Of a DNA stretch of 64,000 nt, positions 26,393-34,780 are shown piece after piece. The stretch's first letter is position 1. Every line of letters begins with the position of its first letter. Under the pieces are notes generated by a model, which saw only the letters and a program-made list of their open reading frames with translations, had not been told where the DNA came from and did no database searches. Both the position numbers and the translations under genes were made by a program. The DNA lies in contig QHWB01000060.1 in NCBI GenBank assembly GCA_003222395.1, positions 57,878 to 121,877 of the forward strand, given 5' to 3'. The DNA is from Acidobacteriota bacterium. Its GTDB lineage: Bacteria; Acidobacteriota; Vicinamibacteria; Vicinamibacterales; CAVVIG01.

Positions 26393-27232
26393 ATGATCAG
26401 AGGATTGGAAATCATGATCGGTGGCGAGGAATTGAGTCAACGGATCGACGAGCGGATTCGGAGCCATGAAGCCGCCGTGAGCGCGCTCGACGCGAGAATC
26501 AAGCAACGTGAAGGCGACCAGCCGTTCGACATCCGGGCGGAGGACGGCTTCAAGACGCTCGGCGAGCTCGAGGTCGAGCGCCAGCGCTGGCGCGACCGGG
26601 TGACGCATCTCACGCTGCTGCGCGACAACGTCGCCGTGAAGCAGCGCTACCTTCTCGGCAAGTCGGACCTTCGTCTTGCCGATTTGATCTCGAGCGATGT
26701 CGCCGACGAGTCTCGGGCCATGTCGAACGAAGGCGACGTGCTGCCGACGCGTGCGCCGATCGATGGGTTGAAGCTGACGATTGACGGAGAAGAGCTTCAC
26801 CGATTGCTGGAGGAGCGCATTCGTAGTCACGAGCGGCGCGCCGAACGGTGGAAGCGCGAGCAGGCGCGCACGCCCGAGGAGCAGACCGAAGACGAGCCGC
26901 TGCTGCCGGATGAAGTGTGCGCGTGCGAAGCGGAGCGGCACGAATGGCGCGCCGCGGTCCTCGGCTTCATCCGCGATCACACCGATTCAACGCAGTCCTA
27001 TCTGTTGGGCGAAGCCGATCTGTCGTTCGGCGAGCTGCTGCCGGAGAAACCGGGATGCGTCGAGCAGGCGGAATATCAAGAACCTGCGAGCGCCGGACTT
27101 CATCTCGAGAGGTTGACGGACAGGCTCTGCCGCCTGGTGACGGTGGATTTCACTCGCGCGGAGCGCGACACAGCGACCGCGATGATCGGTAGCGCAGCCG
27201 CCACCAATTTCGCGACGCGATCGTCCGGTTAG
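26393..27232 (+). CDS. protein of unknown function with internally duplicated domain
   Basis: A 279-residue, highly charged, mostly helical protein with no signal peptide or membrane segment. Residues about 8-103 and 125-215 are two copies of one module. Each opens with 'I(G/D)GEEL' and '(D/E)ERIRSHE', has a central Arg/Glu-rich helix ending in 'E.ERxxWR', and closes with '(K)QRYLLGKSDLRLADLI' or 'TQSYLLGEADLSFGELL'. A short C-terminal tail follows. No family is recognised. It is probably a cytoplasmic helical bundle. GAGGG precedes the ATG, and a structured leader precedes that. Confidence 0.75.
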   Translation: MIRGLEIMIGGEELSQRIDERIRSHEAAVSALDARIKQREGDQPFDIRAEDGFKTLGELEVERQRWRDRVTHLTLLRDNVAVKQRYLLGKSDLRLADLISSDVADESRAMSNEGDVLPTRAPIDGLKLTIDGEELHRLLEERIRSHERRAERWKREQARTPEEQTEDEPLLPDEVCACEAERHEWRAAVLGFIRDHTDSTQSYLLGEADLSFGELLPEKPGCVEQAEYQEPASAGLHLERLTDRLCRLVTVDFTRAERDTATAMIGSAAATNFATRSSG

Positions 27233-27240
27233 CTCGTTAG

Positions 27241-27480
27241 TAGATCTGCTGTGTTTGGCGGTGACCGTTTTCGGCGGCGTGACTCCTGCGGCGATCATCA
27301 CTTCGCGAACCGCCGCTTCGGTTTCGGGTGACGGCTTGAAATTCCCAACGAGGTCGGCGAGAGATCGCCGACCTTCACGTTGTCGAAGCCATAGTTCGAC
27401 TGCGGCAGGCCGATCGGCGAAAGCCCGCCAGTTTTCAGGTATTCCTGATGGCGCAACCGTTCGGTGGTCTAATACGCGAA
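27241..27480 (-). pseudogene. possible decayed coding remnant
   Basis: On the minus strand two successive frames read like protein. The first, ahead of a shift near 27355, gives 'TGGLSPIGLPQSNYGFDNVK'. The second gives 'GNFKPSPETEAAVREVMIAA'. No start, stop pair or family can be assigned. It may be the remains of a deleted gene; it could also be chance. Confidence 0.2.
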
Positions 27481-27490
27481 GAGGATTCGC

Positions 27491-28339
27491 ATGCCTTACA
27501 CACGACGCGATCTCGGCAAGTTAGCGCTCTCCGCCATCCCTGCGTCGCTCCTGCGCGCGGTCGAGAGGCCCGACTCGAAATTCGCCGGCGTGCAGGTCGG
27601 TCTGAACGTGCCGTACAACTTCGGCGAGCCGAAGATGAGCGGAGACGAGATTTTGCGTCGATGCGTCCAGCTCGGCATCAGCGCCGTGGAGCTGCGTTCG
27701 CAGCCGGTCGAGGCATTTCTCGGCGTGCCGCGATCAGCGGCGATGGAGAAGATGGATCGCGTGAAGGAATTCCGGCGGACCTACGAAGACGCGGGTGTGC
27801 GCGTCGAGATCGTGAAGTTCGACGGCATCTACGCGCTGTCGGACGCCGAGCTGGACTATTGCTTCACCCTGGCGCGCACGCTCGGCGCGCGCGCGATCTC
27901 CTGCGAGATCTCGGTCGAGGACACGAAGCGGCTTGGATCCTTTGCCGACAAGCACGGCATGATGGTCGGCTATCACGGTCATGAGAAGACGACGCCGCAG
28001 ATGTGGGAGACGGCGTTCGGCTACGCGCGCCACAACGGCGCGAACGTCGACCTCGGTCACTTCCTTGCGGGAAACAACATCTCGCCGGTGCCGTTCATCG
28101 AGCGCTATCACGATCGCATCACGCACGTACACGTGAAGGATCGCAAGCGCAACAACGGACCGAACGTGCCGTTCGGCCAGGGCGACACACCGATTCGCGA
28201 GGCGCTGCGCGCGATTCGCGACAACAAGTGGAATATTCAGGCGACGATCGAGTTCGAGTATCCAGTGCCGCCCGGATCGGATCGCATGGCGGAAATGGCG
28301 AAGTGCATCGCGTTCTGCCGCGATGCGCTCGTTGTTTGA
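27491..28339 (+). CDS. exported sugar phosphate isomerase/epimerase-like TIM barrel
   Basis: A 282-residue xylose-isomerase-like (AP endonuclease 2 superfamily) barrel. The N-terminus TRRDLGKLALSAIPASLL looks like a short twin-arginine signal. Metal-binding positions are suggested by Glu in 'SCEISVED', His in 'VGYHGHE', Asp-His in 'NVDLGHFLAG' and His-Glu pairs in 'THVHVKDRKR' and 'ATIEFEYPVP'. The substrate is unknown. Acidobacterial and planctomycete genomes carry many such Tat-linked paralogues. Confidence 0.85.
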   Translation: MPYTRRDLGKLALSAIPASLLRAVERPDSKFAGVQVGLNVPYNFGEPKMSGDEILRRCVQLGISAVELRSQPVEAFLGVPRSAAMEKMDRVKEFRRTYEDAGVRVEIVKFDGIYALSDAELDYCFTLARTLGARAISCEISVEDTKRLGSFADKHGMMVGYHGHEKTTPQMWETAFGYARHNGANVDLGHFLAGNNISPVPFIERYHDRITHVHVKDRKRNNGPNVPFGQGDTPIREALRAIRDNKWNIQATIEFEYPVPPGSDRMAEMAKCIAFCRDALVV

Positions 28340-28423
28340 ACGATCGTTATTTGAAGGCGCGGCATTGAGCCGCGCCAACCTCGCGGCGATCTCTGAAAAC
28401 CCGCTCGGTGTTGGGGGTGGCGG

Positions 28424-28702
28424 TCAGGTGCGCGCTTCCAGCTCTTTGCTGATGGCGCTGCGGATGATGTGGGTCGGTGTCCCTTCGCTGCATCTCACAT
28501 CCAGCGTGAAAGGACCACTGCCGACGAGGCCCACCACTTCGATCTGCCATTGACACGCGCGCTCACCCGGTGTCACGTGACCGACAGATCCCCCTAAGCC
28601 GTATTGAATGAGTACGGAACGGGCGACGGTGGCCAGGTCGGTCGCGAACCGAGAATCCCCAGTGTTTTTCGGTGCAGCTATGCGCGATCGCGTCATCGCC
28701 AT
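28424..28702 (-). CDS. small hypothetical protein
   Basis: A 92-residue frame with GAGG 6 bases before the ATG and a balanced, alternating hydrophobic pattern in the second half ('WQIEVVGLVGSGPFTLDVRC'), ending in a charged helix (ISKELEART). Charged residues and Cys suggest a small soluble domain. No family is recognised. The opposite-strand frame here is Ala/Ser-rich and less convincing, but expression is unproven. Confidence 0.42.
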   Translation of the reverse strand: MAMTRSRIAAPKNTGDSRFATDLATVARSVLIQYGLGGSVGHVTPGERACQWQIEVVGLVGSGPFTLDVRCSEGTPTHIIRSAISKELEART

Positions 28703-28840
28703 CCTCGCCTTCGTCAGACGTTATGGGCAACAGATGTGCCACGCGCGATATGTCGAGGTCACCGCCAGTACGTAATCTTCCTCCTCATCCGCGGGCCGAT
28801 CGGAGATCGCCGCAGAATGACGAGTGCTGAGTTGGGTCGG

Positions 28841-29335
28841 TTATCGCTGATCCTGTTCGAAGCCCGTGAACGGCGCGACTTCGATGAGCGGCCACAGCTC
28901 CGGCCGCAGAACGCGGCGAATCTCATCGAGCATCCATGACAGCGAGAATGGTTTGACCAGGATGCCGGCAACCGGCGGAATGATCGTGTTGACGTCGTAG
29001 GCGCCGACCATGACGATGAGCGGGATGTGACGCGTGCGGCGGCTCTCCGAGAGCCATGCGAGCGGCGGCGGCGTCGGCGTTGACGCCAGGTCCCAGTCGA
29101 TGAGAATCAGCTGCGGCCGCGCGGTCTCGACAAGGTCGCGCAGCTGCGGGTCGGTCTGTGCCTGCGCCACGTCGAAATGGTGCATCGCCAGATAACGCGA
29201 CACCGTCTCGCATACGGCGAGGTGCGGATCCGCGACGAGAATCGGAGGGTAGCGTCCCGGTTCGTCCGCGGCGCGCCGGCCGCCGCGCGGCACGCTGCGG
29301 CGATCGGCATGATGGCGCAGATTCTCTTCGCGCAT
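28841..29335 (-). CDS. divergent receiver-domain protein
   Basis: About 164 residues with one receiver-like domain from residue 30: 'PPILVADPHLAVCETVSRYL', phospho-acceptor Asp in 'LILIDWDLAS', switch 'PLIVMVGAYD' and Lys in 'ILVKPFSLSW'. The first acidic pair is reduced (ADPH). The open frame extends 38 codons upstream, but the ATG at 29335 is closer to the domain. There is no output domain and no adjacent kinase. It may receive phosphate from one of the orphan kinases in this region. Confidence 0.75.
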   Translation of the reverse strand: MREENLRHHADRRSVPRGGRRAADEPGRYPPILVADPHLAVCETVSRYLAMHHFDVAQAQTDPQLRDLVETARPQLILIDWDLASTPTPPPLAWLSESRRTRHIPLIVMVGAYDVNTIIPPVAGILVKPFSLSWMLDEIRRVLRPELWPLIEVAPFTGFEQDQR

Positions 29336-29453
29336 CGTCTGGCCGATCGTGTTCGCAAGGTCAGTACCGCAACTGGGCGTGCGCGCAAATGCGCGCGATC
29401 GCCTCGAACGACTCTGAGCCATTAGCCAGAGAATTGGCCCGCAGGCCAATGGG

Positions 29454-30176
29454 CTAGCCCGCGATGCCGATGGTGAGCGTTGCCGTGAAGCCGCTCGCCG
29501 CGTTGCCGGTGAGCGTCGCCATTTCGTACTGCGTGCCGTCCGAGAAGACGTTGTCGGTGGCGTTTCTCGTCGTGTTCTGCCCGTGCGACGCGTACACCGC
29601 GGTCTGATACACGGTCGAGGACACGTCTTCGGGAAACGCGATCTGCGTCGTCTTCACCATGCTGCCGTTGCGGAACAGCTGCACATGGATGTGCGTCGCG
29701 CGCCCGGCGTACCATCCCGGATAGATCGTCTTGAACGTCGCGACGCCGTTTGCGTCCGTCGTCTGCAGCCCGCGCAGGAAGGTCTGCCCGGTGCCGTTGT
29801 AGCCGGGCTGCGAGTACTCGGAGTAGTTGCCGGTCGCGTCGCATTGCCAGACTTCGACGGCGGCGTTCGCGACGGCGGCGCAGCTGCTGGTGACGTTCAC
29901 CACGGTCAGCGTCAGCGTGAGCGGAATGCCGCTGCGTCCTTCAGTAACGTCCTGGCGGTAGAACGCCGTCGAATTGATCATGCCCAGACGATCGGGGTAC
30001 GGACCCGCCGTCTCTTCGGGCGTGACGGCGCACGCGGCGTTCGCGCCCGTTCCGCCGCCGTTACCGGATGACGACGACGTCGTCGTCGTGTCCGGCGATG
30101 TCGTCGATCCGCCGCAGCCCATCGCGGCGACCATGCTGCTCAGGCCGAGTCTTGCGAGCGCTTCGCGTCTGTTCAT
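29454..30176 (-). CDS. exported intradiol ring-cleavage dioxygenase-like protein
   Basis: A 240-residue protein with an N-terminal 'MNRREALARLG' segment, a hydrophobic stretch and a lipobox-like MGCGG, then a Ser/Thr/Gly linker. It is probably Tat-exported and possibly lipidated. The rest matches the protocatechuate 3,4-dioxygenase/catechol dioxygenase core: 'VTPEETAGPYPDR', 'VEVWQCDATGNYSEYS', 'FLRGLQTTDANGVATF', 'IYPGWYAGRATHIHVQLF'. Two Tyr (YPDR, YAGR) and two His (THIH) are the expected iron ligands. Extracytoplasmic intradiol dioxygenase-like proteins are widespread but poorly characterised. Confidence 0.88.
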   Translation of the reverse strand: MNRREALARLGLSSMVAAMGCGGSTTSPDTTTTSSSSGNGGGTGANAACAVTPEETAGPYPDRLGMINSTAFYRQDVTEGRSGIPLTLTLTVVNVTSSCAAVANAAVEVWQCDATGNYSEYSQPGYNGTGQTFLRGLQTTDANGVATFKTIYPGWYAGRATHIHVQLFRNGSMVKTTQIAFPEDVSSTVYQTAVYASHGQNTTRNATDNVFSDGTQYEMATLTGNAASGFTATLTIGIAG

Positions 30177-30476
30177 TACGTCACCATGTCCACATCACGC
30201 CCACCAACACAATTGCCACATTCACGCGCGGGACGACTGGTGTTGAGCAGGAAACCTGCCATCGCGAAACGCGTGGCGATCGATGCCTGCGGAATTTCGC
30301 CGTTCACATTTCGCGACAGCAGCGTCCTCGGAGTTGTTACAGAAGTACTGCGAACGAGACCACCCCGGGAGACGTTGCGCGGCGCGCATGCGCCGGGCAA
30401 CAGCGGCGGGGGTGGGGTCCCCGCCGCAATGAACAAGGGGGGCCCCACGCGAAGCAGGAAATGCGCACCGGAGCGC
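30177..30476. other. 300-bp non-coding region upstream of the dioxygenase gene
   Basis: The gap holds the 5' region of the dioxygenase gene and the 3' region of the Ig-like lipoprotein gene, both on the minus strand. A GC-rich inverted repeat (GTGGGG 30412-30417 with CCCCAC 30443-30448) 29-65 bases beyond the lipoprotein stop could slow or end transcription, but there is no T-tract. No gene is credible here. Confidence 0.45.
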
Positions 30477-30818
30477 CTACGGGAAGGCGACGGCGATCGC
30501 GTCGGAGCCGCTGACGCTCTGATAGGTCGCGGTCACCGTCGTGCTTCCCGCCGCGACGCCCGTGACGACGCCCGCACTCGACACCGTGGCGATCGCCGCG
30601 TCGCCGGACTGCCACGTCGCGCTGCTCGTCACGTCCTGCGTCGTTCCATTGCTCATCGTGGCCGTCGCCGTGAACTGCGCCGTGCTGCCGACGGTTGGCG
30701 CGGCTCCGGTGATCGCGACGGAGGCAGTCGTCGTCGATGACGTTGGTGAGCTCGAACACGCCGCCGCGAACCCTGCAACAACGAACGCGATCCCGATCGA
30801 AGCAAGCCGACCTTTCAT
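30477..30818 (-). CDS. Ig-like (BIG2) domain lipoprotein
   Basis: A 113-residue protein with a lipoprotein signal (hydrophobic core, then FAAACSSSP as lipobox with Cys near 21), a Ser/Thr linker and one bacterial Ig-like 2 domain. Hallmarks are 'TAQFTATATMSNGTTQDVTS', 'ATWQSGDAAIATVSSAGVVTGVAAGSTTVTATY'-type blocks with the conserved WxSxD and V-G-A-G-T turns. It has a good AAAGGAGAG ribosome site. The role is unknown; such domains usually act in adhesion or as spacers at the cell surface. Confidence 0.86.
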   Translation of the reverse strand: MKGRLASIGIAFVVAGFAAACSSSPTSSTTTASVAITGAAPTVGSTAQFTATATMSNGTTQDVTSSATWQSGDAAIATVSSAGVVTGVAAGSTTVTATYQSVSGSDAIAVAFP

Positions 30819-31149
30819 GATGCTCTCCTTTCAAAACATGCGCTGGTCGGCGAGCTGACGTTGCAGCACGAGTGCCATTCGATCGCCGCGCGCTGGTGAA
30901 AATCCGATGACGCGCGGCAAAGCGTGTCGCGTCCGTGAGTTGGCTTCGCCCCACGCGCGCGCGTCGCGCCGATCGCGCGAGCGTCACTTCGTCGCGCTTA
31001 CTGTTCTCCAACGAGGGCGACCGTCCTCCGATTGAGATCCGCGTCTCGTGCATGTCGCAGTTGTTTCATCACGTCGACACACTTCAGCAACACGACCGGC
31101 GTCACTCTTACTGAAGCCGGCGTGCTGCAAGCAGGTAGGTGAGGACAAG
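30819..31149. other. 331-bp divergent intergenic region
   Basis: Promoter region between the BIG2 lipoprotein (minus) and the small secreted protein (plus). It contains GC-rich alternating cg tracts near 30955-30985 and a direct repeat of 'ccggcgt' around 31101 and 31118. No strong promoter boxes or genes are visible. Confidence 0.4.
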
Positions 31150-31545
31150 ATGAAGACACTTGGCAAGAGCACAGCGTCAGTGGCGTTTCTGATCGCGCTG
31201 CTGGCCGCAGGCGCGACGACGGCGCGCGCGCAGGACCGTCGCGTGATCGCCGACGTGCCGTTCGACTTCGCGGTGCAGGGCCTGCTGATGCCGGCCGGCG
31301 ATTACGTGATCACCGATCGGTCGGAAGGAATTCTGTCGATCGAGAGCAAAGACGGACGTTACTTCGCGTTCGTGCTGAGCACGGCGTCGGACGCCAAGAC
31401 GCTGCGACCCGAGCTTGTGTTCGATCGGGTCGAGGGCCGCTATTACTTCGCGGGAGTCGTTTTGCCGGATGGAACCGGACGCGAGGTGCCCGTCGTGCCG
31501 ACGTCCATCGAGCGTGAACGCGTTGCCGTTGTCTTGAATCAGTGA
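31150..31545 (+). CDS. small secreted protein of unknown function
   Basis: A 131-residue protein with a clear signal peptide (cleavage near ARAQ, about 28). GGTGAGG precedes the chosen ATG at 31150. The mature part has the pattern 'ADVPFDFAVQGLLMPAGDYVI', then 'LSIESKDGRYFAFVLST' and a C-terminal 'ERVAVVL', a compact beta-sandwich-like layout common among secreted acidobacterial proteins. No biochemical role is known. Confidence 0.82.
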   Translation: MKTLGKSTASVAFLIALLAAGATTARAQDRRVIADVPFDFAVQGLLMPAGDYVITDRSEGILSIESKDGRYFAFVLSTASDAKTLRPELVFDRVEGRYYFAGVVLPDGTGREVPVVPTSIERERVAVVLNQ

Positions 31546-31603
31546 CGCCGCCGGATGCAGGCGCTGGCAGGCTTCGTGCTGCCGGCGCCTCGAACGTTTA
31601 CGT

Positions 31604-31813
31604 ATGCCACGTGCTGAGGACAATCGTGGGGAATCTGACGATCGCCCGCCGCCATGTCCGTGGTGCGGCGAAGATCGAATCAGAGAGCTGCAGGTACGGG
31701 ACGACTCGTCGACGTCGCGCTGCTTCACGTGCGCTGCGTGCCGCCGGACGTTTCTCGTCGAGCTCGTTCTGCTCGGCGACACGCCGCCGCGCGCCCGGAA
31801 ACGCCGTCACTAA
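31604..31813 (+). CDS. small zinc-ribbon protein
   Basis: A 69-residue frame with a four-Cys ribbon: CPWC near residues 18-21 and 'RCFTCAACRRTFLVEL' about 20 residues later. The spacing fits a zinc knuckle like those of transcription- or translation-associated ribbons. The N-terminus is acidic and the C-terminus basic. It lies 31 bases before the htrA-like gene. No strong ribosome site is seen, so expression is uncertain. Confidence 0.5.
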   Translation: MPRAEDNRGESDDRPPPCPWCGEDRIRELQVRDDSSTSRCFTCAACRRTFLVELVLLGDTPPRARKRRH

Positions 31814-31844
31814 TCCCGCAGACACGGACGAGAGGTAACGAGCG

Positions 31845-33195
31845 ATGACTTGGCTGGTCGCAGTTGTCCTGGCCTCCGCCTCCAGCGTCAATCCGCTGGT
31901 GCAATTGAGCGGCTCGATCGAAGCGCTCGTGAAGCAGGTGTCGCCCACCGTCGTCCAGGTGGTCGTCACCGCGTACACGACGGTCGATCAGGGCAACCGC
32001 GCGCAGGCCGATCTCGTGATGGGTCGGCAGCGGAGCATCGGGTCGGGCGTCATCATCGACGCCGGCGGCTACATCGTCACGAACGGCCACGTCGTCGACG
32101 GCGCTCGAGCGATTCAGGTTGTCATCCCCGGCGAAAAGGCGGGCAGGGGACGCACCGTCGACGCGAAAATCGTCGGCATCGCGCGTGAGATCGATCTCGC
32201 GCTGCTGAAGGTCGACGTGACCGGACTGCCGGCGCTGCCGTTGGCGGCGCCCGGCAGCGTTCGGCAAGGGGAATTGGTCTTTGCGTTCGGCAGTCCGGAA
32301 GGGTTGCGCGATTCGGTGACGATGGGCGTCGTCAGCGCCACCGATCGGCAGCCCGATCCGGATGCGCCGATGGTGTACATCCAGACCGACACGCCAATCA
32401 ACCACGGCAACAGCGGTGGACCGCTCGTCAACGTAAAGGGCGAGCTCGTCGGCATCAACACGTTCATCCTGTCGAACTCGGGCGGCAGCGAAGGGCTCGG
32501 CTTCGCGATTCCGAGCTCGCTGGTGGCGCTGGCATATCCGAAGCTGCGGCAGTTCGGCCATCTGCACCGCGGCGAGATGGGAATGGTGCTGCAAACGCTC
32601 ACGCCGAAGCTGGCGGCCGGGCTGGCCCTCGCGCGCGATGCCGGCGTCATCGTCGCGGACGTCGTGGCCGGCGGTGCCGCCGAACGCGCGGGAATCCAGA
32701 TCGGCGACGTGCTCGTCAGCGTCGACGGGCAGCCGATCGACAACGTGCTGCCGCTCGCGATGCGGTTGTTCACGAGCAACGGAGACGAGCGTGTGTCGAT
32801 CGGGGTCGTGCGGGGCGAACGCGCGTTCACGACCGACGTCGCCGTTGTCGCACGGACGAACGATCTCGATCGGCTGACCGATCTGCTCGATCCGGAGACG
32901 AGCGCCGTACCGGAGCTCGGGATTTCTCGGCATCGCCATCACGGAAGAAATCGCGCCGCTGCTGCCGGCGCTGCGCGCGCCGGTGGGCGTCATCGTCGCC
33001 GCGCACGCGCCGCAGGGAGGCGCCGCCGACGTCGTGCTGTTGACCGGCGACGTCATTCATTCGGTCAACGGCGTCCGCGTCGCGACGCTCGCGGCGCTTC
33101 GTGCGCTCATGGCCGCCGTGCGCGCGCACAATCCGATCGTCCTGCAGATCGAGCGGAACGGACAGCTGCAGTTCCTCACGTTCGATGCGAGCTGA
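31845..33195 (+). CDS. HtrA/DegP-like serine protease with two PDZ domains, frameshifted
   Basis: Residues about 25-230 form a trypsin-like protease with an intact triad: His82 (TNGHVV), Asp117 (EIDLALL) and Ser190 (GNSGGPL). A PDZ domain follows (about 245-335). After codon 32919-32921 (ggg) the frame switches to Arg/His/Ala-rich nonsense, while the +1 frame continues as a second PDZ-like domain ('FLGIAITEEIAPLLPALRAP', 'DVIHSVNGVRVATL') up to a stop at 33195. One extra G at 32919-32921 explains it. Unrepaired, the frame stops at 33233. The N-terminal hydrophobic segment is short. It is either a sequencing error or loss of PDZ2. Confidence 0.8.
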
Positions 33196-33295
33196 TCGCG
33201 CATGTCAGCCGGACCGTTGAATGTGTCGTGTGAAAAGAGTGTTGCGCCGGCGGCGGCCCGCCTGCGTGCCGGTCTGACCACGCGATAATGAACAT

Positions 33296-34780
33296 GTGAG
33301 TCCGATCATGACGTCACGGCGGGCGCGGTGGTATCGCAGTCTGTATTTCCGGATCGGATTCAGCTTCGTCGTCTTCGTCGTCGGCGTGGTCGTCGCGCAG
33401 AGCGCGATCTTCAGCTACGTGCTCGCGCGATCGAATCCGTTCCCGAATCGATCGCCGAACAACCTTGCCGCCATCGTCGCCGCCGACGTCGGCTCGCAGC
33501 TCGCCGAAGATCCCGACCTCGACCTCGAGGACTATCTGGCGAAAGAATACGGGCGCATCAGATTTCCCGTCTTCGTCGTGACGAAGGATGGCCGCGCCGC
33601 CGCGAACGTCTCCGCGACGAACTTGCCGCCGACGATGAGGCGATCGGTGGACGCGATGCTGTCGGGCGTCGACGTCAGGCGCAGCGGGCGAGAGGCGCTG
33701 CTCGAGGGAGGCGCGCCGATCGTCATGGCGCCCATTCAAGTTGCCGGCGAGCTGCGCGGGATGGTGGTCATGCCGCCGCCGAACGGCGCTGCGAGTCCCG
33801 TGATCCGAGACGTCAGCCGATTGTTGTCGTTTCCCGGCAACCTGCTGCTGATCGTCGCGACGATCATGGTGGCAGCCATCGTGTTCGAGCCCGCGCGGCG
33901 GCGATTGAAGGCGCTCGAACAGGCGACGGAGCGGCTTGGCGCCGGCGACCTTGCGACGCGCGCGTCCGAACACGGCGGCGACGAGATCGCGCGGGTCGCC
34001 GGCGCCTTCAACCGGATGGCTTCGGACCTCGCCGCGCGCGACGACGCGCTGCGGATGTCGGATCGGCTGCGCAGACAGATGCTCGCGGACATTTCCCACG
34101 AGTTGAAAACGCCGCTGACGACGATGCGGGGCTACATCGAGACGCTGCGGATGGAAGGGATGTCGACCGATCCCGCCGCGCGTCAGCGCTATCTCGCCAC
34201 GATCGAGCGCGAAACGCTGCGGCTCGACCGCATCGTCAAGGACCTGCTCGATCTCGCACGCCTGGAGCAGGGAGGCGTCACGCTCGACGTTCGCTTGTTC
34301 GCGATCCGCCGCGTCTTCGACCACGTGATCGCGCGCCACGAGTTCGACGCCGAAGCGCGGCGCGTCTCGATCGACGCCGCCGTGACCGACGACGCCGATC
34401 AGGTCCTTGGCGATCCGCATCGTATCGAGCAGGTGGTCGAAAACCTGGTCGCCAATGCGCTCCGCCATACGCCGGATCGCGGATCGATCGAGCTGCGCGC
34501 CGAGAGCGCGAACGGCGCGATCGTCATCTCGGTCGCCGATTCCGGAACCGGCGTGCCGTCCGAGCAGCTGCCTTACGTGTTCGATCGTTTCTACAAGGTG
34601 GATGAAGCGCGGACGAACGGATCCGGCGGCAGCGGCCTCGGGCTGTCGATCGCAAAGGCGATCGTCGAGCGGCACGGCGGCACGATCGGCCTCGCGAGCC
34701 AGCCGGGACGCACCGTCTTCACGATCACGCTGCCGCAGACGCTCGACGGCAGCGCCTACTCGACGTCAGCGAACTTGTAG
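33296..34780 (+). CDS. sensor histidine kinase (HAMP-HisKA-HATPase)
   Basis: A 494-residue membrane kinase. TM1 is at about 18-43, a periplasmic sensor of about 140 residues follows, TM2 is at about 181-198, then HAMP, a HisKA dimerisation helix with the phospho-accepting His in 'ADISHELKTPLTTMRGYIE', and a HATPase with N-box 'VVENLVANALRHTP', G1 'VADSGTGVP' and G2 'GGSGLGLSIAKAIVE'. All are intact. The start may be GTG 33296 or ATG 33308. Its 3' end overlaps by 25 bases the end of the convergent OmpR-type regulator gene at 34756, its likely partner despite the opposite orientation. Confidence 0.9.
   Translation: MSPIMTSRRARWYRSLYFRIGFSFVVFVVGVVVAQSAIFSYVLARSNPFPNRSPNNLAAIVAADVGSQLAEDPDLDLEDYLAKEYGRIRFPVFVVTKDGRAAANVSATNLPPTMRRSVDAMLSGVDVRRSGREALLEGGAPIVMAPIQVAGELRGMVVMPPPNGAASPVIRDVSRLLSFPGNLLLIVATIMVAAIVFEPARRRLKALEQATERLGAGDLATRASEHGGDEIARVAGAFNRMASDLAARDDALRMSDRLRRQMLADISHELKTPLTTMRGYIETLRMEGMSTDPAARQRYLATIERETLRLDRIVKDLLDLARLEQGGVTLDVRLFAIRRVFDHVIARHEFDAEARRVSIDAAVTDDADQVLGDPHRIEQVVENLVANALRHTPDRGSIELRAESANGAIVISVADSGTGVPSEQLPYVFDRFYKVDEARTNGSGGSGLGLSIAKAIVERHGGTIGLASQPGRTVFTITLPQTLDGSAYSTSANL

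Noticed and set aside
31725..33056. 443-codon minus-strand frame opposite the HtrA gene
   Set aside because: The plus strand encodes a clear protease triad and PDZ domains; the minus frame is an Arg/Asp-rich shadow.
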